Origin: Acerihabitans sp035013185
Lineage (GTDB): Bacteria > Pseudomonadota > Gammaproteobacteria > Enterobacterales > Enterobacteriaceae
Assembly: GCF_035013185.1 (NCBI RefSeq)
Contig: NZ_JAYGJO010000028.1
Span: forward strand, 1-64,000
Reading direction: 5' to 3'
Length of the DNA stretch: 64,000 nt
Within the stretch, counting starts at the first letter, position 1. Every line of letters starts with the position of its first letter. The position numbers and the translations under genes are program-made. Below, in pieces: positions 17,683 through 27,272 of this stretch. A model generated the notes under the pieces. The model was given only the letters and a program-made list of their open reading frames with translations, searched no databases and had not been told where the DNA came from.

Positions 17683-19608
17683 ATGGGTAAAATTATTGGT
17701 ATCGACTTGGGTACGACCAACTCTTGTGTCGCAATTATTGAAGGCTCCAAACCACGGGTGCTGGAAAACAGTGAAGGCGATCGTACCACTCCTTCAATTA
17801 TTGCCTATACCCAGGACGGTGAAATTCTGGTAGGCCAGCCAGCTAAACGTCAGTCCGTCACTAACCCGCAAAATACGTTGTTTGCGATCAAGCGCTTGAT
17901 CGGCCGTCGTTTCCAGGACGAGGAAGTGCAGCGTGATACCAATATCATGCCTTATAAAATTGTCGCAGCCGACAACGGTGACGCCTGGCTGGATATCAAG
18001 GGCCAAAAAATGGCGCCTCCGCAGGTTTCTGCTGAAATTTTGAAAAAAATGAAAAAGACGGCTGAAGATTACCTGGGTGAACCGGTAACCGAAGCGGTCA
18101 TTACCGTACCGGCCTATTTTAACGATGCGCAACGCCAGGCGACCAAAGATGCCGGCCGTATCGCGGGCCTGGAAGTAAAACGTATTATCAACGAACCGAC
18201 CGCTGCTGCGCTGGCCTATGGCCTGGATAAAGAAACCGGCAATCGTACCATCGCGGTTTATGATTTGGGTGGCGGTACCTTCGATATCTCCATCATCGAA
18301 ATCGATGATGTGGACGGTGAAAAAACCTTTGAAGTGCTGGCGACCAACGGTGACACCCATTTGGGTGGTGAAGACTTCGACAGCCGGTTGATCAACTACC
18401 TGGTCGATGAATTCAAGAAAGACCAGGGCATTGACCTGCGCAACGATCCGCTGGCCATGCAACGTTTGAAGGAATCCGCTGAAAAAGCCAAAATCGAGCT
18501 GTCTTCTGCACAACAGACCGACGTCAACCTGCCGTACATCACGGCGGATGCCTCCGGTCCAAAACACATGAATATCAAGGTTACCCGTGCCAAACTGGAA
18601 TCCTTGGTCGAAGACCTGGTTAAACGGACCATGGATCCGCTGAAAATGGCGCTGAAAGACGCCGGACTGTCGGTCAATGAAATCAAGGACGTGATTCTGG
18701 TTGGCGGCCAAACCCGTATGCCGCTGGTGCAAAAAACCGTGACCGAATTCTTTGGCAAGGAGCCGCGTAAGGACGTTAACCCTGATGAAGCAGTAGCCAT
18801 CGGTGCGGCTGTTCAGGGTGGCGTATTGGCCGGTGACGTGAAAGACGTATTGCTGCTGGACGTCAGCCCACTGTCTCTGGGTATTGAAACCATGGGTGGT
18901 GTCATGACATCGCTTATCAGCAAAAACACCACTATCCCGACCAAACACAGTCAGGTGTTCTCAACGGCGGAAGATAACCAAGGCGCAGTGACTATCCATG
19001 TGTTGCAGGGTGAGCGTAAACGTGCGGCGGATAATAAATCGTTGGGTCAGTTCAACCTGGACGGCATTTCGCCTGCCATGCGTGGTACCCCGCAGATCGA
19101 GGTCACCTTTGATATCGACGCCGATGGTATTTTGCACGTATCCGCTAAAGACAAAAATAGCGGACGTGAGCAGAAAATCACCATCAAGGCGTCATCTGGC
19201 CTGAATGAAGAAGAAATTCAGAAAATGGTGCGGGAAGCTGAGGTTAACGCCGAGGCGGATCGTAAGTTTGAAGAATTGGTTCAGACGCGTAACCAAGCCG
19301 ATCATCAACTGCATAGCACCCGCAAGCAACTGACTGAAGCGGGTGATAAACTTCCCGCCGAGGACAAGACCGCCATTGAGACTGCGCTCAGCGGCTTGGA
19401 AACGGCGCTGAAAGGCGAAGACAAGGCTGAGATCGAAGCCAAGATGCAGGCGCTGATCGAGGTTTCCGGCAAATTGTTGGAAGTGTCACAGCAGCAGGCG
19501 GCTCAGGCCGGTGCTGCTGAGGCTGGTGCTGAAGCAACTGCTGACGAAAGCAAAAAAGACGACGATGTCGTCGATGCTGAATTTGAAGAAGTTAAAGATA
19601 AAAAATAA
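17683..19608 (+). CDS. dnaK: Hsp70 chaperone DnaK
   Basis: DnaK is the ATP-dependent chaperone that folds and disaggregates proteins with DnaJ and GrpE and restrains sigma-32. The 641 residues (E. coli 638) include the Hsp70 signatures IGIDLGTTNSCVA, IAVYDLGGGTFDISI and VILVGGQTRMPLVQK. The substrate-binding domain and helical lid follow, with the EEVKDKK-type C-terminal tail for co-chaperone contact. It is transcribed with dnaJ from two sigma-32 promoters. Confidence 0.98.
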   Translation: MGKIIGIDLGTTNSCVAIIEGSKPRVLENSEGDRTTPSIIAYTQDGEILVGQPAKRQSVTNPQNTLFAIKRLIGRRFQDEEVQRDTNIMPYKIVAADNGDAWLDIKGQKMAPPQVSAEILKKMKKTAEDYLGEPVTEAVITVPAYFNDAQRQATKDAGRIAGLEVKRIINEPTAAALAYGLDKETGNRTIAVYDLGGGTFDISIIEIDDVDGEKTFEVLATNGDTHLGGEDFDSRLINYLVDEFKKDQGIDLRNDPLAMQRLKESAEKAKIELSSAQQTDVNLPYITADASGPKHMNIKVTRAKLESLVEDLVKRTMDPLKMALKDAGLSVNEIKDVILVGGQTRMPLVQKTVTEFFGKEPRKDVNPDEAVAIGAAVQGGVLAGDVKDVLLLDVSPLSLGIETMGGVMTSLISKNTTIPTKHSQVFSTAEDNQGAVTIHVLQGERKRAADNKSLGQFNLDGISPAMRGTPQIEVTFDIDADGILHVSAKDKNSGREQKITIKASSGLNEEEIQKMVREAEVNAEADRKFEELVQTRNQADHQLHSTRKQLTEAGDKLPAEDKTAIETALSGLETALKGEDKAEIEAKMQALIEVSGKLLEVSQQQAAQAGAAEAGAEATADESKKDDDVVDAEFEEVKDKK

Positions 19609-19658
19609 TCGCCCTGAGCGGGCACAGCCCCGATAAAGAGTATTGCGGCTGGCAACAG

Positions 19659-19690
19659 GCACGGGCGTCGGGGAAACCTTACGCCCGTGC
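19659..19690 (+). other. Intergenic hairpin between dnaK and dnaJ
   Basis: The perfect 10-bp stem GCACGGGCGT / ACGCCCGTGC has a 12-nt loop and no T-tract. A very similar hairpin sits in the same place in E. coli. It may set mRNA stability or partial read-through and so the DnaK:DnaJ ratio. Confidence 0.75.
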
Positions 19691-19716
19691 AAGCATGTTT
19701 AGGGCAGGAAAATACA

Positions 19717-20850
19717 ATGGCGAAAGCAGACTATTATGCGGTTTTGGGCATTCCCAACGATGCGGAAGAGCGTGAAATCAAAAAGGCTTATAAACGCCTA
19801 GCGATGAAATACCACCCGGATCGTAACCCTGATGCGAGTGCCGAAGCAAAATTCAAAGAGGCGAAAGAAGCCTACGAAATTTTAAACGATCCGCAAAAAC
19901 GTGCAGCTTATGACCAATACGGCCACGCGGCATTTGAGCAGGGTGGCATGGGTGGCGGTTACGGTGGCGGTGCTGCCGGTGGCGCGGATTTCACAGATAT
20001 TTTTGGTGACGTATTCGGCGACATCTTTGGCGGCGGACGCCGTCAGCGTGCAAGCCGCGGTTCGGATCTGCGCTACAACATGGAGCTTACCCTTGAGGAG
20101 GCGGTTCGTGGCGTGACCAAAGAGATCCTCATTCCGGCTTTAGAAGAATGTGAGGTTTGCCATGGCAGCGGTGCCAAGGCTGGCACGTCGCCTATTACCT
20201 GTCCCACCTGTCACGGTTCGGGACAAGTGCAGATGCGCCAAGGGTTTTTCGCGGTGCAGCAAGCTTGCCCCACCTGTCAGGGGCACGGCAAAATTATTAA
20301 AGAGCCTTGCCATAAGTGCCATGGTCATGGACGGATAGAAAAGTCCAAGACGCTGTCGGTGAAGATTCCGGCCGGGGTCGATACTGGCGATCGTATCCGC
20401 CTCACTGGCGAAGGCGAAGCGGGGGAGCAGGGTGCGCAATCCGGCGATTTGTATGTTCAGGTACAAGTGCGCCAGCATCCCATCTTTGAACGTGAAGAGA
20501 ACAACCTGTTCTGTGAAGTGCCGATTAACTTCGCCATGGCGGCGCTGGGGGGCGAGATTGAAGTGCCGACCCTCGATGGCCGGGTCAAATTACGAGTGCC
20601 GGCTGAAACGCAAACAGGCAAACTATTCCGTATGCGAGGAAAAGGGGTTAAGTCGGTGCGCGGTGGCAGCCAGGGCGATTTGCTCTGTCGGGTGGTAGTG
20701 GAAACCCCCGTCAAGCTCGGTGAAAAGCAAAGACAATTACTTCGTGAATTGGAAGAGAGTTTCGGTGGGGCGAGCGGTGAACAAAACAGCCCACGCTCTA
20801 AAAGCTTTCTCGATGGGGTAAAGAAATTTTTTGACGATTTGACCCGTTAA
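19717..20850 (+). CDS. dnaJ: Hsp40 co-chaperone DnaJ
   Basis: DnaJ delivers substrates to DnaK and stimulates its ATPase. From ATG 19717 it is 377 residues (E. coli 376); GGCAGGA upstream supports this start. The J-domain carries the HPD tripeptide (KYHPDRNP), followed by a Gly/Phe-rich linker and then four CxxCxGxG zinc repeats beginning at CEVCHGSG. The C-terminal substrate-binding domain ends in DGVKKFFDDLTR, as in E. coli. Confidence 0.98.
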   Translation: MAKADYYAVLGIPNDAEEREIKKAYKRLAMKYHPDRNPDASAEAKFKEAKEAYEILNDPQKRAAYDQYGHAAFEQGGMGGGYGGGAAGGADFTDIFGDVFGDIFGGGRRQRASRGSDLRYNMELTLEEAVRGVTKEILIPALEECEVCHGSGAKAGTSPITCPTCHGSGQVQMRQGFFAVQQACPTCQGHGKIIKEPCHKCHGHGRIEKSKTLSVKIPAGVDTGDRIRLTGEGEAGEQGAQSGDLYVQVQVRQHPIFEREENNLFCEVPINFAMAALGGEIEVPTLDGRVKLRVPAETQTGKLFRMRGKGVKSVRGGSQGDLLCRVVVETPVKLGEKQRQLLRELEESFGGASGEQNSPRSKSFLDGVKKFFDDLTR

Positions 20851-20875
20851 TTTCAATTTCGCCGCAATGACACTG

Positions 20876-20904
20876 ATCCTCGGTTCTCACACCGGGGATT
20901 TTTG
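20876..20904 (+). terminator. dnaKJ intrinsic terminator
   Basis: The stem ATCCTCGG / CCGGGGAT (one mismatch) has an 8-nt loop and is followed by TTTTTG just after dnaJ. Confidence 0.75.
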
Positions 20905-21022
20905 CATTTTGCGAGCGCCTTCCAGTAATTAATCGCTCTTATGATGGCCTTATTATTTACCTACGGTTAAATTTCACGCACAATATTGTTACCATTTATT
21001 TTGGCACAAGAAGGACAGCCTT

Positions 21023-22222
21023 TTGACTATATTTATTCGCCGCTGGTTACAGCATGAGGCCGCAGGCGGCGTTTTATTGATCATCGCCGCGCTTATCGCC
21101 CTGGTTATGGCCAATAGCCCGGCGCAGCCCTTCTACGAAGCTTTGATCCATTTTCCGCAGGAACCGACGGCAGGACATAGCGCGTCGTTCTCGCTACTGT
21201 TGTTTATCAACGACGCGCTCATGGCGGTTTTCTTTTTGATGATCGGCCTTGAGGTGAAGCGTGAATTAATGGAAGGGGCGTTAGCCACCCGCCGTCAGGC
21301 GGCTTTCCCGGCCATTGCTGCGGTGGGAGGAATGATTGTCCCGGCGCTGATCTATTTGTTGATCAATTGGCGCGAACCCAGCTACCACGTCGGCTGGGCA
21401 ATCCCGACCGCCACGGATATCGCGTTTGCGCTCGGCATATTGGCGTTGTTGGGCAGTCGGGTGCCGGCCAATTTGAAGACGTTTTTGCTCGCGTTGGCAA
21501 TAATCGACGATTTGGGCGCCATTATTATCATCGCACTGTTCTACAGTCATGACCTTTCGTTTTTCGCGCTGGCGGGTGCCGCAGCGGCCATTGTAGCTCT
21601 GGTGGTGATGAATCGATGCAACGTCAGGCATCTCGGCTGGTACTTGTTGGTGGGCGCGGGGCTGTGGGGCATGGTACTGCTGTCGGGTGTCCATGCCACA
21701 CTGGCTGGCGTGGTTCTTGGCGCGCTTATCCCATTGCGCTTGCCACCAAAGGGCTCAACTCTCCCCGAGAACCGGGCTGCACGGCACACCTGGCATTCTC
21801 CCGCAGTGGTGCTGGAACATAAGCTTCAGCCCTGGGTGATCTACATGATTCTACCGCTGTTTGCGTTTGCTAATGCTGGGGTTGCACTACAGGGATATTC
21901 GCTGGATGATGTGTTTTCTATCCTTCCCATGGGCATAGTTTTAGGGCTGGTGTTGGGCAAGCCATTGGGTATTCTGACTTTTTGTTTACTGTCGATCAAA
22001 CTGGGATTGGCACGGTTACCAGGCGGAGTAAGCTTTAGGCAAATTAGCGCCGTCTCGCTGCTGTGCGGCATTGGTTTTACTATGTCGATTTTTCTTGCCA
22101 GTCTGGCTTTTGGCGGCGACAATCCTGGCAGTATCACTCTGGCCAAGCTGGGCATTCTTATTGGTTCGGTATTGGCAGCGGTGTCGGGATACTGGATGCT
22201 GAAAACGTCGCTACCGCGATAA
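21023..22222 (+). CDS. nhaA: Na+/H+ antiporter NhaA
   Basis: NhaA is an inner-membrane antiporter exchanging sodium for protons at alkaline pH. The 399 residues (E. coli 388) have about 12 membrane segments. The functional Asp pair is in ALAIIDDLGAIIIIALFY (helix V), preceded by the AIPTATDIAFALG helix IV motif. I choose the TTG at 21023 because AAGGA (21011-21015) lies 7 nt upstream and the protein begins at the conserved helix. nhaR, usually downstream in E. coli, is absent; rpsT follows. Confidence 0.95.
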   Translation: MTIFIRRWLQHEAAGGVLLIIAALIALVMANSPAQPFYEALIHFPQEPTAGHSASFSLLLFINDALMAVFFLMIGLEVKRELMEGALATRRQAAFPAIAAVGGMIVPALIYLLINWREPSYHVGWAIPTATDIAFALGILALLGSRVPANLKTFLLALAIIDDLGAIIIIALFYSHDLSFFALAGAAAAIVALVVMNRCNVRHLGWYLLVGAGLWGMVLLSGVHATLAGVVLGALIPLRLPPKGSTLPENRAARHTWHSPAVVLEHKLQPWVIYMILPLFAFANAGVALQGYSLDDVFSILPMGIVLGLVLGKPLGILTFCLLSIKLGLARLPGGVSFRQISAVSLLCGIGFTMSIFLASLAFGGDNPGSITLAKLGILIGSVLAAVSGYWMLKTSLPR

Positions 22223-22249
22223 CCCGCTTAAACAGCACGCAACAAAAAA

Positions 22250-22268
22250 CCGGCAAAAGCCGGTTTTT
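22250..22268. terminator. Bidirectional terminator between nhaA and rpsT
   Basis: The stem CCGGC-AAAA-GCCGG is flanked by A's on the left and seven T's on the right, so it can terminate nhaA and the convergent rpsT. Confidence 0.85.
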
Positions 22269-22311
22269 TTAACAAAGTACTTTTTGCAAAGAACCAACGA
22301 AGCGGCAGGTG

Positions 22312-22575
22312 TTACTGCATTGCGTTGATACGCGCGGTCAAATTTGATTTATGACGTGCTGCTTTGTTTTTGTGGATCAAACCTTTACTGGCTTGACGGT
22401 CCACGATAGGCTGCATGGCAGAAAAAGCATTCTGCGCTGCATCTTTATCACCTGCATCGATAGCGGCGTATACCTTTTTAATAAAGGTACGCATCATGGA
22501 GCGACGGCTGGCATTGTGCTGACGACGCTTCTCAGACTGTACGGCGCGTTTCTTAGCTGATTTGATATTAGCCAA
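22312..22575 (-). CDS. rpsT: 30S ribosomal protein S20
   Basis: S20 is a primary 16S rRNA-binding protein. It has 87 residues and begins (fM)ANIKSAKKRAVQSEKRRQHN. The start is a TTG at 22575, the same unusual UUG initiation as E. coli rpsT, preceded by GGGAG; an in-frame ATG at 22593 lies in the conserved untranslated leader and is not used. The UUG codon is part of the weak-translation autoregulation known for E. coli S20. Confidence 0.97.
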   Translation of the reverse strand: MANIKSAKKRAVQSEKRRQHNASRRSMMRTFIKKVYAAIDAGDKDAAQNAFSAMQPIVDRQASKGLIHKNKAARHKSNLTARINAMQ

Positions 22576-22645
22576 GGTCAAACTCCCAAACATGTTCTAT
22601 GAGACAATTCAAAGGCCGAGGAATATGCCCTTTCGGCCTTCTTTT
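22576..22645 (-). promoter_or_regulatory. Conserved rpsT 5' leader
   Basis: Read on the minus strand, the leader contains GGCATATTCCTCGGCCTTTG and ends in GGGAGTTTGACC before the UUG, nearly identical to the E. coli S20 leader as I recall it. A CGGCCTT/AAGGCCG stem is visible. A 13-bp palindrome TAAGCGCCGCTTA lies at 22665-22677, just upstream. Confidence 0.6.
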
Positions 22646-22917
22646 GTCAATGGATTTGTGCAAATAAGCGCCGCTTAACTACGCAACGCTTGTTACAATG
22701 TGATGGCGCAGGATTCTACCAGTTTACGCCGCGGGAATACAGTCTTTGACGCGAAAAAAGCGAGTATCGGCCAGAAAGAAAATATTGGATAGGGTGTTTC
22801 CTGCCATGGTGGCGTGGATTTGACCCTGTGGCACGTCATAATCCGTCTAAAACCCCCCGGTTGGGCAAAATAACCATGACTTTCTCCGCTGTTACTGTCA
22901 AAGATTGGATTAGCGGG

Positions 22918-22946
22918 TTAACCTTATCTGCTGTACAAGGTATAAT
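22918..22946 (+). promoter_or_regulatory. Candidate promoter for ribF-ileS-lspA-fkpB-ispH
   Basis: TTAACC (22918-22923), a 17-nt spacer and a perfect TATAAT (22941-22946) lie 30 nt before ribF. Confidence 0.55.
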
Positions 22947-22976
22947 CCGCCGATTTCCACTGTCTTGAGCCTGCTG

Positions 22977-23915
22977 ATGAAACTTATTCGCGGTTTACAT
23001 AACCTGCAGGCGTGTCACTGCGGTTGCGTGCTTACTATTGGCAATTTTGATGGTTTTCATCGTGGGCACCAGGCGTTGATTACACAATTGCAAACCGAAG
23101 GCCGTAAATTTGGCCTGCCGGTAATGGTGATGATTTTTGAACCCCAGCCGCAGGAACATTTTGCGGGCCGGGACGCGCCCACGCGGCTGACTCGCCTGCG
23201 GGATAAAATTAAATACCTGGCCGAGGCCGGGGTCGACGTAGTGCTATGCGTCACCTTTGACGTACGGTTTGCCGCCATTAGCGCCGAATCTTTTGTCACA
23301 GACCTGTTGGTGAGGAAACTTGGCGTACGGTTTCTTTGCGTCGGTGATGATTTTCGTTTTGGTACACAGCGGCGGGGCGATTTTGCCTTTTTACAACAGA
23401 TGGGCGCGGCGGCGGGATTTGACGTCATGAGTACCGCCACCTACGCGACCGGCGGCAAACGCATTAGCAGCACCGCAGTGCGTGAAGCGCTGGCGAGCGA
23501 TCAATTGGTTGTCGCCGAGATGTTGCTGGGGCATCCTTATCGCATCTCAGGACGTGTAGAGCATGGTGATGAGCTTGGCCGCACCCTGGGTTTCCCTACG
23601 GCTAACGTCTCGCTGAAGGGCCGCCCCGCCCCGATAAACGGGGTTTACGCCGTAGAGGTGAACGGGCTTGGCCCACAACCCATCGAGGGCGTGGCGAATA
23701 TCGGCACCCGTCCGACGGTCGCCGGGCTGCGCCAGCGCGTCGAAGTCCATTTGCTGGATGTGGCAATGGATATCTACGGTTGTCACATAGAAGTCGTGGT
23801 ACGCGCAAAATTACGAAATGAACAACGGTTTGCCTCCCTTGATGAGTTGAAGCGGCAAATCACGAATGATGCGGTGGCAGGCCGGGAATTTTTCAGACTG
23901 GCGGCCCCCCTTTAA
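22977..23915 (+). CDS. ribF: Bifunctional riboflavin kinase / FMN adenylyltransferase
   Basis: RibF makes FMN and FAD from riboflavin. From ATG 22977 it has 312 residues (E. coli 313) and starts MKLIRGLHNLQ. The FAD-synthetase nucleotidyltransferase domain shows TIGNFDGFHRGHQ (the HxGH-type motif) and SSTAVREAL. The C-terminal kinase domain shows GRTLGFPTANV and GVANIGTRPTV. It begins an operon that runs through ispH with short spacings. Confidence 0.96.
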   Translation: MKLIRGLHNLQACHCGCVLTIGNFDGFHRGHQALITQLQTEGRKFGLPVMVMIFEPQPQEHFAGRDAPTRLTRLRDKIKYLAEAGVDVVLCVTFDVRFAAISAESFVTDLLVRKLGVRFLCVGDDFRFGTQRRGDFAFLQQMGAAAGFDVMSTATYATGGKRISSTAVREALASDQLVVAEMLLGHPYRISGRVEHGDELGRTLGFPTANVSLKGRPAPINGVYAVEVNGLGPQPIEGVANIGTRPTVAGLRQRVEVHLLDVAMDIYGCHIEVVVRAKLRNEQRFASLDELKRQITNDAVAGREFFRLAAPL

Positions 23916-23947
23916 ACTCTCTCACCGAAAACGGAACCGAGAATCGA

Positions 23948-26764
23948 ATGAGTGATTACAAAAATACCCTGAATTTACCTGACACCGGGTTCCCTATGCG
24001 TGGCGATTTGGCCAAGCGTGAGCCTGGCATGCTGCAGCATTGGTATGAGCAGGATCTGTATGGGAAGATTCGTGACGCTAAAAAAGGCAAAAAAACCTTT
24101 ATCCTGCATGATGGACCTCCGTACGCCAACGGCAGTATTCATATCGGTCACTCGGTTAACAAAATTCTCAAAGATATTATTATCAAGTCCAAAGGACTGA
24201 TGGGTTATGACTCCCCTTATGTGCCGGGCTGGGATTGCCACGGTTTGCCTATCGAACTGAAGGTTGAGCAGCTGATCGGCAAGCCTGGGGAAAAAGTCTC
24301 TGCCGCGGAATTCCGCGTTGAGTGCCGTAAATATGCCGCTGAACAGGTGGCGGGTCAGAAAAAAGACTTCATTCGACTTGGTGTGCTGGGTGAGTGGGAA
24401 CGTCCTTATTTGACGATGGATTTTACCACTGAGGCCAATATTATCCGCGCTCTCGGCAAAGTGATCGGCAACGGGCATATGCATAAAGGCGCCAAGCCAG
24501 TGCATTGGTGCATTGACTGTCGTTCCGCACTGGCGGAAGCGGAAGTGGAATATTACGATCGCACCTCTCCTTCCATTGACGTGGCTTTCCAGGCGGTTGA
24601 CGCCGTAGCAGTAGCGGCGAAATTTGGCGTGTCCGACATTGACGGCCCGCTGTCGCTGTTGATCTGGACCACCACTCCCTGGACGTTGCCGTCTAACCGG
24701 GCCATTTCGGTTAATCCGGATTTCGAATATCAACTGATATTGGCGGACGGAAAAAACCTGATCATGGCGGCCGAACTGGCAGCCAGCGTGATGCAACGTG
24801 CTGGCATCGCCACCTGGACGGTATTGGGCAGTTGTAAAGGTACGGCATTGGAGCTGTTGCGTTTTAACCATCCGTTCATGGGTTTTGACGTCCCTGTTAT
24901 CCTGGGACAGCATGTCACGCTGGAAGCCGGCACCGGTGCGGTACATACCGCGCCAGGCCACGGTCCGGACGACTATGTCATCGGCCAGCAGTATCATTTG
25001 GAAGTGGCCAACCCGGTCGGTCCCGACGGCTGTTATTTGCCCGGGACCTATCCAGGGCTAGATGGCATGCAGGTCTTCAAAGCCAACGATGTGGTGGTCG
25101 ATTTGTTGCGCGAACGCGGCGCGTTACTGCACGTGGAAAAACTGCTGCACAGCTACCCTCATTGCTGGCGCCATAAGACGCCAATTATTTTTCGGGCGAC
25201 GCCGCAGTGGTTTATCAGCATGGATCAGCAGGGTCTGCGTCAGCGTTCGTTGGAAGAAATCAAGGACGTGCAGTGGATACCGGGTTGGGGCCAGGCGCGG
25301 ATTGAAAACATGGTGGCCAACCGCCCTGATTGGTGTATTTCACGCCAACGTACCTGGGGCGTGCCGATGTCGCTCTTTGTGCATAAAGATACCGAGGTGC
25401 TCCATCCACGGACACTGGAATTGATGGAAGAAGTGGCACTGCGGGTAGAAAAAGACGGTATCCAGGCGTGGTGGGATTTGAATCCGGCCGATATTTTGGG
25501 TGCCGATGCGGAAAATTATGTCAAGGTGCCCGACACGCTGGATGTCTGGTTCGATTCAGGATCGACACACTCCTCAGTGGTGGCGGTGCGGCCAGAGTTT
25601 GCCGGTCATGAGCCTGATATGTACCTTGAAGGTTCCGACCAGCATCGTGGCTGGTTTATGTCTTCGCTGATGATTTCCACGGCGATCAAAGGCCAGGCAC
25701 CCTACCGGCAGGTATTGACTCACGGGTTTACCGTCGACGGACAGGGACGCAAGATGTCTAAGTCCATCGGTAACACCGTGAGCCCGCAGCAGGTGATGGA
25801 CAAGCTAGGGGCGGATATACTGCGTTTGTGGGTAGCGTCCACCGATTACACCGGTGAAATAGCGGTATCCGACGAAATTCTTAAGCGTTCCGCCGATGCT
25901 TATCGCCGGATTCGAAATACCGCGCGCTTTTTGCTGGCCAACCTAAAAGGTTTCGACCCGGCGGTGCACAGCGTACGGCCGGAGGATATGGTGGTACTGG
26001 ATCGCTGGGCGGTGGGACGAGCCCAGGCGGCGCAGGCGGAAATTGTCGCCGCGTACGACAGCTATGATCTGCATAACGTGGTGCAACGCATGATGCAGTT
26101 CTGCTCGATCGAAATGGGGTCTTTTTACCTCGATATTATTAAAGATCGGCAATACACCACCCAAGCGGATAGCCTGGCCCGCCGCAGTTGCCAAACTGCG
26201 CTTTACCACATTGTCGAAGCATTGGTTCGTTGGATGGCACCTATACTGTCGTTCACCGCAGACGAAATCTGGGGTTTCATGCCAGGAAAACGCTCGGCGT
26301 TTGTGTTTACCGAAGAGTGGTATGACGGGTTGTTCGGGCTCGATGCCGATGAAACGATGAACGATGCGTACTGGGAGCGGATGCTGAAGGTGCGCAGCGA
26401 AGTCAATAAAATACTTGAGCAGGCGCGCACGGATAAAACCATCGGCGGTTCGCTGGCGGCGCAGATCACCTTGTATGCCGACGCAACCGTGGCCCCCGAC
26501 CTGGAAGCGCTTGGCTCCGAGCTCTATTTTGCGCTGTTGACGTCACGTGCGACCGTGGCGGCTTATGATATGGCGGGGGCTGATGCCCTGCAATGCGAAG
26601 GTATTAAAGGGCTGAAAATATCGCTGGCGCTGGCAGAAGGGAAAAAATGCCCACGCTGCTGGCATGTTGAGACCGACATCGGTACTGATGCCGATCATCC
26701 GGAAATTTGTGGTCGCTGTGTCACCAATGTGGCCGGCGCGGGCGAAGAGCGAAAATTTGTCTAA
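23948..26764 (+). CDS. ileS: Isoleucyl-tRNA synthetase
   Basis: IleS charges tRNA-Ile. The 938 residues are exactly the E. coli length. The class I signatures are present: the HIGH element in GSIHIGHSVNKIL (about residue 58-70) and KMSKS in GRKMSKSIGN (about residue 602). The CP1 editing domain contains TWTTTPWTLPSNRA-type residues (here IWTTTPWTLPSNRA). The C-terminal zinc finger CPRCWH...CGRC is intact. Its stop overlaps the lspA start by one base. Confidence 0.98.
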   Translation: MSDYKNTLNLPDTGFPMRGDLAKREPGMLQHWYEQDLYGKIRDAKKGKKTFILHDGPPYANGSIHIGHSVNKILKDIIIKSKGLMGYDSPYVPGWDCHGLPIELKVEQLIGKPGEKVSAAEFRVECRKYAAEQVAGQKKDFIRLGVLGEWERPYLTMDFTTEANIIRALGKVIGNGHMHKGAKPVHWCIDCRSALAEAEVEYYDRTSPSIDVAFQAVDAVAVAAKFGVSDIDGPLSLLIWTTTPWTLPSNRAISVNPDFEYQLILADGKNLIMAAELAASVMQRAGIATWTVLGSCKGTALELLRFNHPFMGFDVPVILGQHVTLEAGTGAVHTAPGHGPDDYVIGQQYHLEVANPVGPDGCYLPGTYPGLDGMQVFKANDVVVDLLRERGALLHVEKLLHSYPHCWRHKTPIIFRATPQWFISMDQQGLRQRSLEEIKDVQWIPGWGQARIENMVANRPDWCISRQRTWGVPMSLFVHKDTEVLHPRTLELMEEVALRVEKDGIQAWWDLNPADILGADAENYVKVPDTLDVWFDSGSTHSSVVAVRPEFAGHEPDMYLEGSDQHRGWFMSSLMISTAIKGQAPYRQVLTHGFTVDGQGRKMSKSIGNTVSPQQVMDKLGADILRLWVASTDYTGEIAVSDEILKRSADAYRRIRNTARFLLANLKGFDPAVHSVRPEDMVVLDRWAVGRAQAAQAEIVAAYDSYDLHNVVQRMMQFCSIEMGSFYLDIIKDRQYTTQADSLARRSCQTALYHIVEALVRWMAPILSFTADEIWGFMPGKRSAFVFTEEWYDGLFGLDADETMNDAYWERMLKVRSEVNKILEQARTDKTIGGSLAAQITLYADATVAPDLEALGSELYFALLTSRATVAAYDMAGADALQCEGIKGLKISLALAEGKKCPRCWHVETDIGTDADHPEICGRCVTNVAGAGEERKFV

Positions 26765-27270
26765 TGAAGAGATCACTGAGCAGTACCGGCCTGCGTTGGC
26801 TTTGGCTGACGCTGGTCGTTCTGATTATCGACCTTGGCACCAAGCAATGGGTCATGCAGAATTTCGAGCTGCATGAAACCCTGCCGATCATGCCTTTCAT
26901 TAATTTTTTCTATGCCCATAACTACGGAGCAGCGTTCAGCTTCCTGGCGGATAAGGGCGGTTGGCAGCGCTGGATGTTTGCGGTTATTGCGTTGGTCATT
27001 GCCGTTACGCTTATTGTTATGATGTACAGGTCAAGTTATCGCCAGCGTATGACCAATTGCGCCTATGCCCTGATTATCGGCGGCGCGTTGGGCAATCTTT
27101 CCGATCGCCTGATACATGGCATGGTTATCGACTTTATCGATTTTTATGTCGGTGATTGGCACTTTCCCACGTTTAACATGGCGGACTCCGCCATTTGTAT
27201 TGGCGCGGTGTTGATTGTGCTGGAAGGATTGATCCGTCCCGCAGATAAAACGCCCCATCAAAAAGAGTAA
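26764..27270 (+). CDS. lspA: Lipoprotein signal peptidase (SPase II)
   Basis: LspA cleaves signal peptides of diacylglyceryl-modified prolipoproteins in the inner membrane. From ATG 26764 (overlapping the ileS TAA) it has 168 residues and four membrane helices. The catalytic aspartates are in GALGNLSDRLIHG and FNMADSAI, and NYGAAFSFLAD is conserved. The downstream fkpB starts 2 nt later. Confidence 0.96.
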   Translation: MKRSLSSTGLRWLWLTLVVLIIDLGTKQWVMQNFELHETLPIMPFINFFYAHNYGAAFSFLADKGGWQRWMFAVIALVIAVTLIVMMYRSSYRQRMTNCAYALIIGGALGNLSDRLIHGMVIDFIDFYVGDWHFPTFNMADSAICIGAVLIVLEGLIRPADKTPHQKE

Positions 27271-27272
27271 AC